Below are positions 57,012 to 64,000 of a stretch of DNA of 64,000 nt, in pieces. The notes below the pieces were generated by a model. It was given only the letters and a program-made list of their open reading frames with translations, was not told the origin of the DNA and made no database searches. The DNA lies in assembly GCF_019396385.1 (NCBI RefSeq), contig NZ_JAHKRN010000019.1, positions 1 to 64,000 on the forward strand, read 5' to 3'. The DNA comes from Nonomuraea harbinensis (GTDB taxonomy: Bacteria; Actinomycetota; Actinomycetes; Streptosporangiales; Streptosporangiaceae). Positions within the stretch are counted from its first letter, which is position 1, and every line of letters begins with the position of its first letter. The position numbers and the translations under genes were made by a program.

Positions 57012-58499
57012 TCAGGAACGGCGCAGGCTCCCGCGGTACTCCAGCGAGCCCGCGCCCTCCTGCCGTACGAGGTCCAGTGTCCCGGCGGCGTTCAACGTGA
57101 GCGTCATGTCTCCGCCCGCGCACCGATCCCGCTGCGCCACGGCCATGTCGAGCACGGTGTCGCTCCTGACGCGAGTCAGCGTGGCCTGCTGCTCACAGTC
57201 GCCGTCGGCCCACGTCCCGGCGCTCTGCCCGCCCGTCAGGGTGACCGTGACCTCGACGCTCTTCTTACGGTCGTCCTGCGAGACGACCTGTCCCGTCCAA
57301 GTCCCCGCGAAGGCTTCGGGGATCCCGCCCGTCCCGGCCGTAGCCGATCCGGACGACGATGCCGGAGATGACGTCGAAGTCCGCCCGGAGGCCGATTCCC
57401 GGTCAGCGGGCGGATCGGACGCCGTCTGTGTCGTCGCCTCGCCGCCCTCGGCCGGGACACCGATCGTCCCCGTCGCGTACAGCACACCGGCCGTCGCGAG
57501 AGCCGCCAGGGCGACGGCGATCAACGGCAGGGCCGGCCGCATCCTCCGCCGGGTGACCGTCTCGCCGTACGAGAAGTCGCCCTGCCCCCGCACCGTCGAT
57601 CCGTCGACGGACGGCAGGGCCTTGGTCGGGCTCGGGGCCGGCCAGTCCGGGGGGACGTACGCGCTGGGAACCGGGCCGACGTCGGGAACCGTGACGGTGG
57701 AGGCCCCGGGGTCGACCAGGCGGATCAGCAGCGACCGGGCAGAAGGGCGGGCCCGGGGATCCTTCGACAGGCAAGCGGCCAGGGTCTCGCGCAGGCCCTG
57801 CGGAATGCCGGAAAGGTCGGGCTCCAGGGTGAGAATGCGGTGGAAGACGGCGGCAACGGTGTCGCTGCCGAACGGCGCCCGCCCGGTCGCCGCGTAGACC
57901 ATGGTCGCGGCCCAGGCGAAGACATCGGCCGCTGGAGACCCGTGCTCTCCTTTGAGCTGCTCAGGCGCCATGTACGGTGGCGTCCCCGACATCGTCGAGG
58001 TCGCCGTGCCGTCGCCGAGCGGCCGGGCGATGCCGAAGTCGACCACGCGTGGCCCGTCGGGACCGAGCAGCACGTTCGCGGGTTTGAAGTCCCGATGGAC
58101 GACCCCGGCGCCGTGGATGGCCGCGAGGGCGCTGGCCGTGCCGACCGCCAGCCGCTCCAGGTCGCCGTCCCGCAGGGGACCGCCCGCGCGTACCCGCTCC
58201 TGCAATGACGGGCCCGCGACGAATTCGCTCACCACATACGGCACCGGCCCGTCAGGCTCGGCCTCCAGCACGCGGGCCGTGCAGAAGGGAGCCACCCGGC
58301 GGGCCGACTCCAGCTCCCTGGCCAGCCGGCGGCGGGTGTCAGGATCGTTCCCACCCCTGAGAACCTTGATCGCAACGCGGCCGCCGGACGCGCTCCGCCC
58401 TTCGTAGACGACCCCCTGGCCGCCCTCGCCCAGGCGTGCGACCACCTGGAACGCCCCGAGCACACGTGGGTCTCCCGGCTCCAACGGGCCAGCGGACAT
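57012..58499 (-). CDS. membrane Ser/Thr protein kinase (495 aa)
   Basis: Eukaryotic-type kinase domain, residues about 12-270: Gly-loop (VVARLGEGGQGVVYEG), catalytic Lys (VAIKVL), HRD (VVHRDFKPANVLL), DFG (VVDFGIARPLGDG) and APE (PYMAPEQL). A juxtamembrane linker and one helix (LPLIAVALAALATAGVLYATG) lead to an extracellular C-terminal domain of about 95 residues with paired Cys, which is the likely sensor. GGAGGAGATC precedes the ATG. It phosphorylates unknown targets. It converges with the lipoprotein gene. Confidence 0.93.
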   Translation of the reverse strand: MSAGPLEPGDPRVLGAFQVVARLGEGGQGVVYEGRSASGGRVAIKVLRGGNDPDTRRRLARELESARRVAPFCTARVLEAEPDGPVPYVVSEFVAGPSLQERVRAGGPLRDGDLERLAVGTASALAAIHGAGVVHRDFKPANVLLGPDGPRVVDFGIARPLGDGTATSTMSGTPPYMAPEQLKGEHGSPAADVFAWAATMVYAATGRAPFGSDTVAAVFHRILTLEPDLSGIPQGLRETLAACLSKDPRARPSARSLLIRLVDPGASTVTVPDVGPVPSAYVPPDWPAPSPTKALPSVDGSTVRGQGDFSYGETVTRRRMRPALPLIAVALAALATAGVLYATGTIGVPAEGGEATTQTASDPPADRESASGRTSTSSPASSSGSATAGTGGIPEAFAGTWTGQVVSQDDRKKSVEVTVTLTGGQSAGTWADGDCEQQATLTRVRSDTVLDMAVAQRDRCAGGDMTLTLNAAGTLDLVRQEGAGSLEYRGSLRRS

Positions 58500-58817
58500 G
58501 ATCTCCTCCACGCACGTTGGGCGAGCTGCCACCGGCACGCCGGGATTCTCCAGGATCATGTCAGATTTTAGTGACGATTCGTGGATCAAGCAGAAACGCC
58601 GGCGGCCCGCCCGGGAGTCGGGGCAGGCGCGCCGCAGTGCTTCCCTGTGTCCCACCTGAGGGCTGCCGGTCCGAGGTCAGTGAGCTTCTCAGCGGTCGAG
58701 CCTGATGGAGGTGGCAAGACTCAGATTCACCGACCCTCGCCGAGGGGTCCTTGATCGCCGGACACCTCCGGTGACTCGCCGACCGGCTTCACCCTCGTCC
58801 GAAGCCGGTCAGCCCTG
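58500..58817. terminator. gene-free stretch with a 10-bp terminator hairpin
   Basis: 318 bases. The kinase promoter should lie at its left end; TAAAAT on the minus strand (58571-58566) is a possible -10. At the right end GACCGGCTTC (58781-58790) and GAAGCCGGTC (58801-58810) form a perfect 10-bp stem with a 10-nt loop, just after the stop (58818) of the minus-strand membrane-protein gene, so it is its likely terminator. No gene is seen between. Confidence 0.6.
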
Positions 58818-59291
58818 TCATCGCTCGGCCGGCTCCTTGACCGCCACCGGAGCCTCCGCGTGCCTGCCCGCCGAGGGGCGGCCGGTGACGTAGGTGGCCA
58901 GCAGGAGCAGGAGGGCCGCCTGGGCGAGCATGCCGGGGGCCAGCGGCGGGGCGTCACCGACCGACTTGGTGAACGCGTGCCACCATTGCCCGATCATCGA
59001 CACTCCGTCGAGCGCGCCCGAGAAGGACCCCACCGTCATGTTGGCCGACACGTGCGCGAACACGCCGAAGGCGGAGGCGAGCAGCACCACGGCGGCGATC
59101 ACCCGCACCGTGCCGGAGAGCCGGGTGGCCAGCAGCAGGAGAACGCCGACGGCGAGCAGCGTCAGCGCCGCCCACGGCACGAGCTGCTGGACGCTGCGCC
59201 AGTGGCGCTCCACGGCGAGCTCGAAGCCGGCGCCGAAGATGGCGATGACGGTCAGCGCGGCCAGGGCGCGCCGCACGAGCGTCGGGTTCAC
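58818..59291 (-). CDS. four-helix membrane protein of unknown function (157 aa)
   Basis: I do not recognise the family. Four hydrophobic segments (TLVRRALAALTVIAIFGAGF, LVPWAALTLLAVGVLLLLAT, VIAAVVLLASAFGVFAHVSA, LAQAALLLLLATYVTG) are arranged around an external loop with DGVSMIGQWWHAF. The pattern recalls small DoxX-like or unannotated integral proteins. The GTG at 59291 is the best start because the codon pattern begins there; there is no clear ribosome-binding site. It stands alone, with a good terminator downstream. Confidence 0.55.
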   Translation of the reverse strand: MNPTLVRRALAALTVIAIFGAGFELAVERHWRSVQQLVPWAALTLLAVGVLLLLATRLSGTVRVIAAVVLLASAFGVFAHVSANMTVGSFSGALDGVSMIGQWWHAFTKSVGDAPPLAPGMLAQAALLLLLATYVTGRPSAGRHAEAPVAVKEPAER

Positions 59292-59545
59292 CGCGCACCC
59301 GCCGACGCCGTGACGAGGCTCGCACCGGCCGTGTGAGCCATGAGAGGCGCGTTCATTCTCACCGTTTTCATCGTGAAACCGTCTTTCCACGTCAGAGGCC
59401 TGCGCAACCCATGTTCGCCGGGCCGCCTGAAGACGACCTCTGCGGAACATGAAGACCATCTGAGAAAACCGGTCAATTGACTGCTCCCCTCCCTGAAGGA
59501 AGGGGATTCTTCCCGGCCCTTCAGGGACTTCAGGGGATTTCTGGC

Positions 59546-60745
59546 TCACGCTGCCTCTTGCCCCAGCGGGACGAGAGGTCTTCCACGATCAGCACCAGCC
59601 GGGTTCAGACCAGCCCGGACGAGCATCACGCGGGCGGAGTTCTTGTCCCTGGGAGACACGGTTCCGCACGCGGTGCAGGTGTATGTGCGTTCCGGCAGCG
59701 GGAGTGCGTGCTTGGTTCTCGCTCCGCACTGTCCGCAGTCCATGGTGGTGTGCGCGGGGTGCACGAGCCGGAGGTCCCGGCCGTGCTTGCGCGCCATGTT
59801 GATCAGCTCGTGCTTGGTGGTCGAGATCGCCGCGTCGGCCGCCTTGCGGGCCATGGTGGACTTGGCGAGGAACTTCGGCCGGAAGTCCTCCACGGCCAGC
59901 GCATCATGGTCACGCACGACCTTCTTGGCCCACTTGCGGGCGGTGTCGGTCCGCTGCCGGGCGACCTTCTTGTGCGCCTTGGCGGCCTGCTGCCTGGCCT
60001 GTCGGTAACCGTTCGAGGCCGCTTTCCCTTTTGCGGGCTTCCGCCTGGCCATCTGCCGCTGGTATCGGGTAGCCGGGCGGCGGCTTTCTTCCCATGCCCG
60101 GCGTGGGGCAGGTCATGGTCGCCGCTGGTGGTGGTCGCGGTCTCTGTGACGCCCCAGTCAATGCCGATCATGGCACCGGTCTGCGGGAGGGGCCGCATCT
60201 CAGCCCGCACGACGAAGGAGGCGTACCAGTGGCCGAGGCTGTCGCGGTAGATGCGCACGCTGGACGGCTCTTCGGGCAGATCCCGCGACCACACCACCGT
60301 CAACGCGACCCCCCGGCCACGTGCAGGCGACCGTCCCTCAACCGGAAACCGCGCCGCGTGTAGTTCAGCTCGGCTTCGCCAGGTGTTTCTTTTTGAACTT
60401 CGGCATCCCCGCGCGCTGCATGACGGGCAGCCGGGCCTTGATGTCCTTCAACGCTTTCGCCCGGGACTTGGCGAAATCCCGGATGATCTGCTGCTGCGGC
60501 ACGCACGCGCCTTCGCCTAGCCAGGCGTTCCCAGCGCGCCAACCGGTCAGCATCTTGTCCAGCCGGGCGGGGCCGCACTCTTCACGAGCCTTGTGGGCGG
60601 CGCGGGAGGTGGCCACGCACTGGTTCCACGCCCACCGGCACCGGTCCCACTCGGTCAGTAGCGCCGCGAGTGCGTTGGACGACACGCGAAGCCGGTAGGT
60701 GCACCGGGCATGCCCAGCCCCCTCGGCATCATTTGGTGTCGTCAT
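59546..60745 (-). pseudogene. tnpB: tnpB, RNA-guided endonuclease gene with at least three frameshifts
   Basis: The pieces in order, reading leftward: N-terminal TnpB helices from 60745 (VSSNALAALLTEWDRCRWAW, MPKFKKKH); a second frame with ELNYTRRGFRLRDGRLHVAG; a third with IGIDWGVTETATTT (RuvC-I Asp); a fourth with AVEDFRPKFLAKS (RuvC-II Glu), the zinc ribbon CGQC...CTAC and RDKNSARVML (RuvC-III Asp). All catalytic residues survive, but they lie in separate frames, so no active nuclease is made. The start fits a leaderless mRNA with a perfect TATAAT. Decay seems recent because the coding pieces are clean. Confidence 0.85.
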
Positions 60746-60751
60746 GGTGTC

Positions 60752-60771
60752 ATTATACCTCTGGCATGCCA
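60752..60771. promoter_or_regulatory. divergent tnpB / RHH promoter with palindrome
   Basis: Minus-strand TATAAT (60757-60752) lies six bases before the tnpB ATG. Next to it is TGGCATGCCA (60762-60771), a perfect 10-bp palindrome, 10 bases before the RHH start. A ribbon-helix-helix protein binding here would block both genes. Confidence 0.55.
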
Positions 60772-60781
60772 CCATGAACGC

Positions 60782-60940
60782 ATGGAAACCGAGGTGCGCA
60801 TCACCCTTCGACTACCCGCCGACCTCCACGCCCGGCTTACCGCGCAGGCGAAGACCGACCGGCGATCCCTCAATGCCGAGATCGTGCACCTACTGGAGGC
60901 CGCAATCGGCACTCCCCGGGCGAACAGCGATTCACCTTGA
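60782..60940 (+). CDS. Arc-type ribbon-helix-helix protein (52 aa)
   Basis: Complete small DNA-binding protein: the strand METEVRITLRLP and the two helices ADLHARLTAQAKTDRRSLNAEIVHLLEAAI match the Arc/MetJ-type fold (conserved R-x-T-L-R-L-P and S-L-N-x-E-I, as in the RSLNAEIV motif). It is divergent from tnpB inside the element. Arc-type proteins repress their own promoters, so it could control tnpB; it is intact although tnpB is broken. There is no toxin gene next to it. Confidence 0.8.
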   Translation: METEVRITLRLPADLHARLTAQAKTDRRSLNAEIVHLLEAAIGTPRANSDSP

Positions 60941-61019
60941 CGGCGAATCGCTGCTTCCTGGCTCCGCTACGCGGGCAACCGGATTCCTCCCCGGCCTGAA
61001 GGCCGGAGCATCCTCCGGT

Positions 61020-61747
61020 TTATCCGGTGATGTCACGCCGCAGAGTGATGAACCGGGCGGCGAGCACCGCGGCGGCGATGTAGCCGGCGAACAGCAGGCC
61101 GCCTCCCCAGGCAGGCAACAGCTCGCCGCCCGAGTCGAGCCGCATGCCGCCGAGCGCCCTGGCCGCCCCGGTCGGCAGCCACCGGAACACGTCGGGCACC
61201 AGCCAGGCCAGGAACGCGTCACCGTACATGAACAGCAGGCAGGCCAGGGCGATCGCGCCCACCTGGTGGCGGATCAGCGCGCCGAGCCCGACCCCGAGCA
61301 GCGCGTACAGGGTGCTGCCCAGCACCGCGCCGGTCAGCACCCACGGCACGTCGGCGCTCAGCGCGGGATGCCCCTGCGACGACAGGAGCGCCGCACCCGC
61401 CACCAGCGTCGCGAGCGCCGACAGCGCCGAGACGACCAGCCCCACCAGCCCGTAGACGGCCAGCTTGGCCAGCACCACCCGGCCCCGGCGGGGGCTGGCG
61501 AGGAAGCTCCAGGTGATCGTCCCGTGACGGAACTCGCCGCACATCCCCAGGATGCCGATGATCATTGTGAACACGTACGCCTGCTGCGCCATGTTGTAGA
61601 CGTTGGCCATCCGGACGGCGTCGGACGCGGCCGGCATCAGCGCGGGCAGGCAGGCCCACAGCGCGCAGAACAACGGCGTGACCGCCACCAGCACCCTGGT
61701 CGTGCGGCTCGCGCGGGCCTTGAGCAGCTCGGCCCTGATGAGGGGGA

Positions 61748-61751
<4 letters not shown>
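61020..61751 (-). CDS. ABC exporter permease (243 aa)
   Basis: ABC-2-type permease (starts MIPLIRAELLKARASRTTRV; six hydrophobic segments; 'GEFRHGTITWSFLASPRRGR' is the typical cytoplasmic coupling loop). It overlaps its ATPase gene (ATGA at 61751-61748). Its TAA stop lies at 61020-61022, immediately at the edge of the TnpB element, so the element inserted at or just inside the end of this gene and may even supply the stop. Few C-terminal residues can be missing, because the protein has normal length. Confidence 0.85.
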
Positions 61752-62431
<680 letters not shown>

Positions 62432-62529
62432 GCGCCTACGATCGGTGATCGCGGGGTCGTCGCGCATGGGAGCAGGGGTTGATTTCCGTTCTCCAACCAC
62501 GGGTTGATGTGCGGGGCGCGGCCCCCGAT

Positions 62530-62535
62530 TACCTT
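62530..62535 (+). promoter_or_regulatory. -10 element for leaderless kinase gene
   Basis: TACCTT ends 7 bases before the GTG at 62543. GGGGG between them could alternatively serve as a poor ribosome-binding site. Confidence 0.4.
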
Positions 62536-62542
62536 GGGGGAC

Positions 62543-63862
62543 GTGGCATTTCTCCGCAGCCGGGCGGCCCGCGTCACGGGGCTCGCCCTCGTGGCCCTCT
62601 ATCTGCTCTGGGGGCCCGTCGCGATCGCGCACTCCAGGGCGACGGCCCAGGAGACGCTGCTCGCGCTGCTCGTCGGCGCCACCACCTGGGGCTGCGCGAT
62701 CTGGCTGCTCCGCTCCCGCGCCGTCTCCGGCCACAACGTGCCACCGCTCCTGGTCACCGTCGCGGGGGCGGCGGCCATGCAGGCGATCGAGCCCTACACC
62801 GGCCTGGGCTTCGCCTTCTTCGCCGCCATCGCCGCGCCGCACAGGGTGCGGCTGCGCGCCGCCGTCCCGCTGACCGCGCTCCTGCTGGCCGCCCTGCCGC
62901 TGGTGTCCTACCTGACCGGGTTCGACATGGCGGCGGCGTGGGGGATGACGGCAGGGATGGCCTACACGGTGGTGTTCTCGTTCCTGATCTGGCACGTGTC
63001 CACGACCAAGCGGCAGGCGGTCGAGGTGGCCGAGGCCCGCGCGGGCGAGGCGGTGCTGCAGGAGCGCGCCCGCCTGGCCCGCGAGGTCCACGACATCCTG
63101 GCCCACGCGCAGTCCGCGCAGATCGTCCATCTGGAAGGTGCCCGCGTCCTGCTCAGGACGGGCGCCGACCCGGCGCTGGCGCTCGACCGGGTGGAGCGGG
63201 CCGTCCACCTGGCCAGGGTGGGCCTGGAGGAGACCCGTCGCGCTCTCGACACGCTGCGCGGCAGGGACCTGCCGCTGCCGGAGCGCCTCGAACGCCTCGC
63301 CGCCGAGTTCCGCGCGACCACCGGGGCGTCGTGCGTGCTCACCGTCGACGCCGGTGCGGCCGGGCTGTCGGCGGAGGCCAAGCTCGCCGTCGCCCGCACC
63401 GCCCAGGAGGCGCTCACCAACGTCCGCAAGCACGCTCCCGGCGCGCCGGCCGAGGTGTCGCTGCGCCTGCTCGGCCGCTGGTGCGAGCTGGAGATCCGCG
63501 ACGGCGGCGCCCCTGCGGCCCGCCCGCCCGGTCCCGGCCTCTCTGATACGGGAAGCCCTCCGGGCAGCGGTCCTGCCCTGAGCAACGACAGCGCTCAGCA
63601 GGGGAACGGCATCGGGCACACGGCTGACCGGCCCCACTCGTCAGGCAGTGGCGGCACATGTTCGTCTGACGACGCCGACATCGGGGGTGTCAGGGATGGG
63701 GTTGGTGAAGGAGCCGCGGAGCCGGGCGGGCAGATGGCCGCGGGAAGCGGTGCGGGTTACGGGCTGATCGGCATGCGTGAGCGGGCAGAGCTGATCGGGG
63801 GATCGCTGACGGCGGGGGCCGACGACGGAGGGTTCGCGGTGGTGCTGCGGGTGCCGGCATGA
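62543..63862 (+). CDS. NarL-type sensor histidine kinase with large ATP-lid insertion (439 aa)
   Basis: Membrane sensor with about five helices in residues 1-155, a HisKA_3 segment with the phospho-acceptor His (RLAREVHDILAHAQSAQIV) and a HATPase domain (EALTNVRKHAPG; LEIRDGG). Normally the ATP lid and G-box (GYGLIGMRERAELIGG) follow within about 20 residues. Here roughly 80 residues rich in Gly, Ser, Pro and Asp lie between. The lid is thus greatly lengthened, unless this is a degraded region. The GTG start fits a leaderless mRNA. It overlaps its response regulator (ATGA). Confidence 0.85.
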   Translation: MAFLRSRAARVTGLALVALYLLWGPVAIAHSRATAQETLLALLVGATTWGCAIWLLRSRAVSGHNVPPLLVTVAGAAAMQAIEPYTGLGFAFFAAIAAPHRVRLRAAVPLTALLLAALPLVSYLTGFDMAAAWGMTAGMAYTVVFSFLIWHVSTTKRQAVEVAEARAGEAVLQERARLAREVHDILAHAQSAQIVHLEGARVLLRTGADPALALDRVERAVHLARVGLEETRRALDTLRGRDLPLPERLERLAAEFRATTGASCVLTVDAGAAGLSAEAKLAVARTAQEALTNVRKHAPGAPAEVSLRLLGRWCELEIRDGGAPAARPPGPGLSDTGSPPGSGPALSNDSAQQGNGIGHTADRPHSSGSGGTCSSDDADIGGVRDGVGEGAAEPGGQMAAGSGAGYGLIGMRERAELIGGSLTAGADDGGFAVVLRVPA

Positions 63863-64000
63863 CGGTGCGCGTGCTCGTGGCCGACGATCAGACCGTCGTG
63901 CGCGAAGGATTGGTGCTGCTCCTCGGGCTGCTCCCGGACACCGAGGTGGTGGGCGCCGCCGGTGACGGCGAGGAGGCGGTCAGGCTGGTGGCCGAACTGG
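63859..64000 (+). CDS. NarL/FixJ-family response regulator, cut by window end
   Basis: The first 47 residues are visible: MTVRVLVADDQTVVREGLVLLLG is the start of a receiver domain with the acidic pair, and DGEEAVRLVAEL is its second helix. The phospho-accepting Asp and the DNA-binding domain lie beyond the window. The start overlaps the kinase stop (ATGA), so it is the cognate partner. By analogy with the unit at 5.4-8.9 kb it probably controls the divergent ABC exporter. Confidence 0.9.
   Translation, partial: MTVRVLVADDQTVVREGLVLLLGLLPDTEVVGAAGDGEEAVRLVAEL

Larger units (their letters stand above)
59475..61019 (-). mobile_element. IS200/IS605-family (IS1341-like) TnpB element, decayed
   Basis: Contains a broken tnpB, a divergent ribbon-helix-helix gene and subterminal hairpins typical of this family. 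Downstream of tnpB: CCCCTCCCTGAAGGAAGGGG (59486-59505), followed by GATTC. Upstream: CCGGCC-TGAA-GGCCGG (60991-61006), next to GGATTC. No tnpA is present, so it moved in trans if at all. Exact ends cannot be set by eye. The region just after tnpB (about 59480-59560) is where the guide (omega) RNA of such elements lies. Its upstream end lies directly at the stop codon of the ABC permease gene. Confidence 0.75.

Overview
This is about 64 kb of very GC-rich chromosome with actinobacterial character. GTG starts are frequent, genes overlap as ATGA/GTGA/TGATG, many starts look leaderless (a TANNNT hexamer 6-7 nt upstream), and there are F420-type, DosR/DosS-type and universal-stress-protein families. 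A Nonomuraea/Streptosporangiaceae-like actinomycete is my best guess; the sequence alone does not fix the genus.

Layout. 1-20.6 kb is mixed accessory and housekeeping content: a LysR stump, an NAD-dependent DNA ligase, a NodS-like methyltransferase, a TetR/MFS pair with a shared operator-like sequence, an ABC exporter with its two-component system, a Cys-motif/pentapeptide-repeat protein, AraC and PucR-type regulators, an SDR behind a MerR-type promoter, a NUDIX protein, a small GH13 enzyme, a YetF-like protein and an LLM oxidoreductase. At 18.3-20.6 kb lies a compact candidate RiPP locus: a 20-codon precursor-like gene, a strong attenuator-like hairpin, a ThiF/E1-like adenylating enzyme and an M50 membrane metalloprotease with a PqqD-like N-terminal part.

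20.7-53.2 kb is a coherent hypoxia/dormancy island: narK-narGHJI, five universal stress proteins, two CBS-domain proteins, a flavodoxin, a sugar-phosphorylase/beta-phosphoglucomutase pair, a GNAT-acyl-CoA synthetase, two Acg-type nitroreductases, cytochrome bd (cydAB), a DoxX protein, a heme-GAF DosS-like kinase, a DosR-like regulator and a sigma-70 factor. A DosR-like palindrome (about GGGACY-N2-RGKCCC) recurs before most of its transcription units, several times as tandem pairs 22 bp apart. The simplest model is that the kinase/regulator pair at 47.5-50.3 kb switches the whole island between oxygen-rich life and nitrate or low-oxygen (bd oxidase) respiration with stress protection.

53.2-64 kb is again mixed: a macrolide-efflux-type MFS gene behind a 7-codon leader and a hairpin covering its ribosome-binding site, a decayed AbiEi-like gene next to a tRNA T-arm-like scrap, a lipoprotein and a Ser/Thr kinase, a decayed TnpB element carrying an intact ribbon-helix-helix gene, an ABC exporter, and a histidine kinase with an unusual insertion followed by its response regulator, which is cut by the window end.
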